The notes below the pieces were generated by a model. It was not told the origin of the DNA. It saw nothing but the letters and a program-made list of their open reading frames with translations, and ran no database searches. The position numbers were made by a program, and so were the translations under genes. Below are positions 56,525 through 56,656 of a DNA stretch of 56,656 bases, one piece after another. The stretch's first letter is position 1, and the number at the start of each line of letters is the position of its first letter. The stretch is from Paraburkholderia sp. (lineage in GTDB: Bacteria; Pseudomonadota; Gammaproteobacteria; Burkholderiales; Burkholderiaceae), in assembly GCF_024281035.1 (NCBI RefSeq), contig NZ_JAMXLH010000045.1, forward strand, positions 1-56,656. The letters are read 5' to 3'.

Positions 56525-56656
56525 ATGCGCTTCGCCGCTCCGTACCTGACCTTGATGAACAAGGACGCTCCGCAGCGCCGCTACGATTTGCGGGAGATGT
56601 TCAACGCGCTGCACCGGAAGCAGACGCAACGCTGGATTCAGGCGGGCTGTTTCGAG
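56525..56656 (+). pseudogene. IS5-family transposase remnant with internal deletion (cut by window edge)
   Basis: The last 132 bases read through as 44 residues. APYLTLMNKDAPQRRYDLREMFNAL is the usual N terminus of IS5-type transposases. It then jumps to QTQRWIQAGCFE, which in intact relatives follows about 20-25 residues later (the missing part normally carries the RW...GAxWRxLP...W segment). The jump keeps the reading frame, so the copy looks internally deleted. It lies 25 bases after the ectC homologue. No inverted repeat of the element was seen before it. Confidence 0.72.

Overview
The window is GC-rich, densely packed chromosomal DNA from a beta-proteobacterium, most likely Burkholderiaceae (Burkholderia, Paraburkholderia or Caballeronia). 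The main grounds are the TCA block (sdhC-D-A-B-sdhE-gltA, a GntR/UTRA regulator, divergent mdh, a CitE-like gene, a PrpD-family gene and acnA) and the protein sequences themselves. No rRNA, tRNA, CRISPR array or complete mobile element was seen. The window opens inside acs and closes inside an IS5-type transposase remnant.

Region 1 (1-12.6 kb, minus strand): the 5' part of acs, a small secreted glycine-rich protein, an OmpR-type response regulator, and a 12-gene run of overlapping genes. In transcription order the run encodes a major pseudopilin, a lytic transglycosylase, a GspF-like platform protein, a GspE-like ATPase, four inner-membrane or periplasmic assembly proteins in PilM/N/O/P-like order, a lipoprotein secretin and three more pseudopilins. 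It is a reduced type II secretion / type IV pilus hybrid, not a canonical gsp operon. Region 2 (12.8-20.2 kb): a four-domain GbpA-like chitin LPMO and a large GH18 chitinase, divergently transcribed around a promoter region with an 11-bp tandem repeat, then a CHASE2 sensor kinase. The simplest reading is a dedicated secretion machine beside its chitin-degrading cargo, but this is inferred from position.

Region 3 (20.7-26.4 kb, minus): a translationally coupled RND efflux operon (outer-membrane lipoprotein, adaptor, pump). A diverged 94-bp tandem duplication lies just beyond its 3' end. Region 4 (26.7-40.7 kb): the conserved TCA block described above.

Region 5 (40.8-47.7 kb) is accessory and noticeably richer in AT in places. 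A four-gene minus-strand operon encodes an AfsA-type (A-factor biosynthesis) hotdog protein, a HAD-IB phosphatase, a duplicated ferredoxin-fold (ABM-like) protein and an unrecognised protein. Next to it are a LysR regulator, an aldo-keto reductase and an MFS exporter. This is the best candidate for an undescribed system: a butenolide or gamma-butyrolactone-like metabolite pathway in a Gram-negative. Region 6 (47.8-54 kb): a NarL-type regulator and a TetR-HlyD-ABC-permease-OMP efflux operon. Region 7 (54-56.7 kb): a GcvA-like LysR divergent from a LOG-family gene, a solitary ectoine-synthase (EctC) homologue without ectA/ectB in view, and the IS5 remnant.
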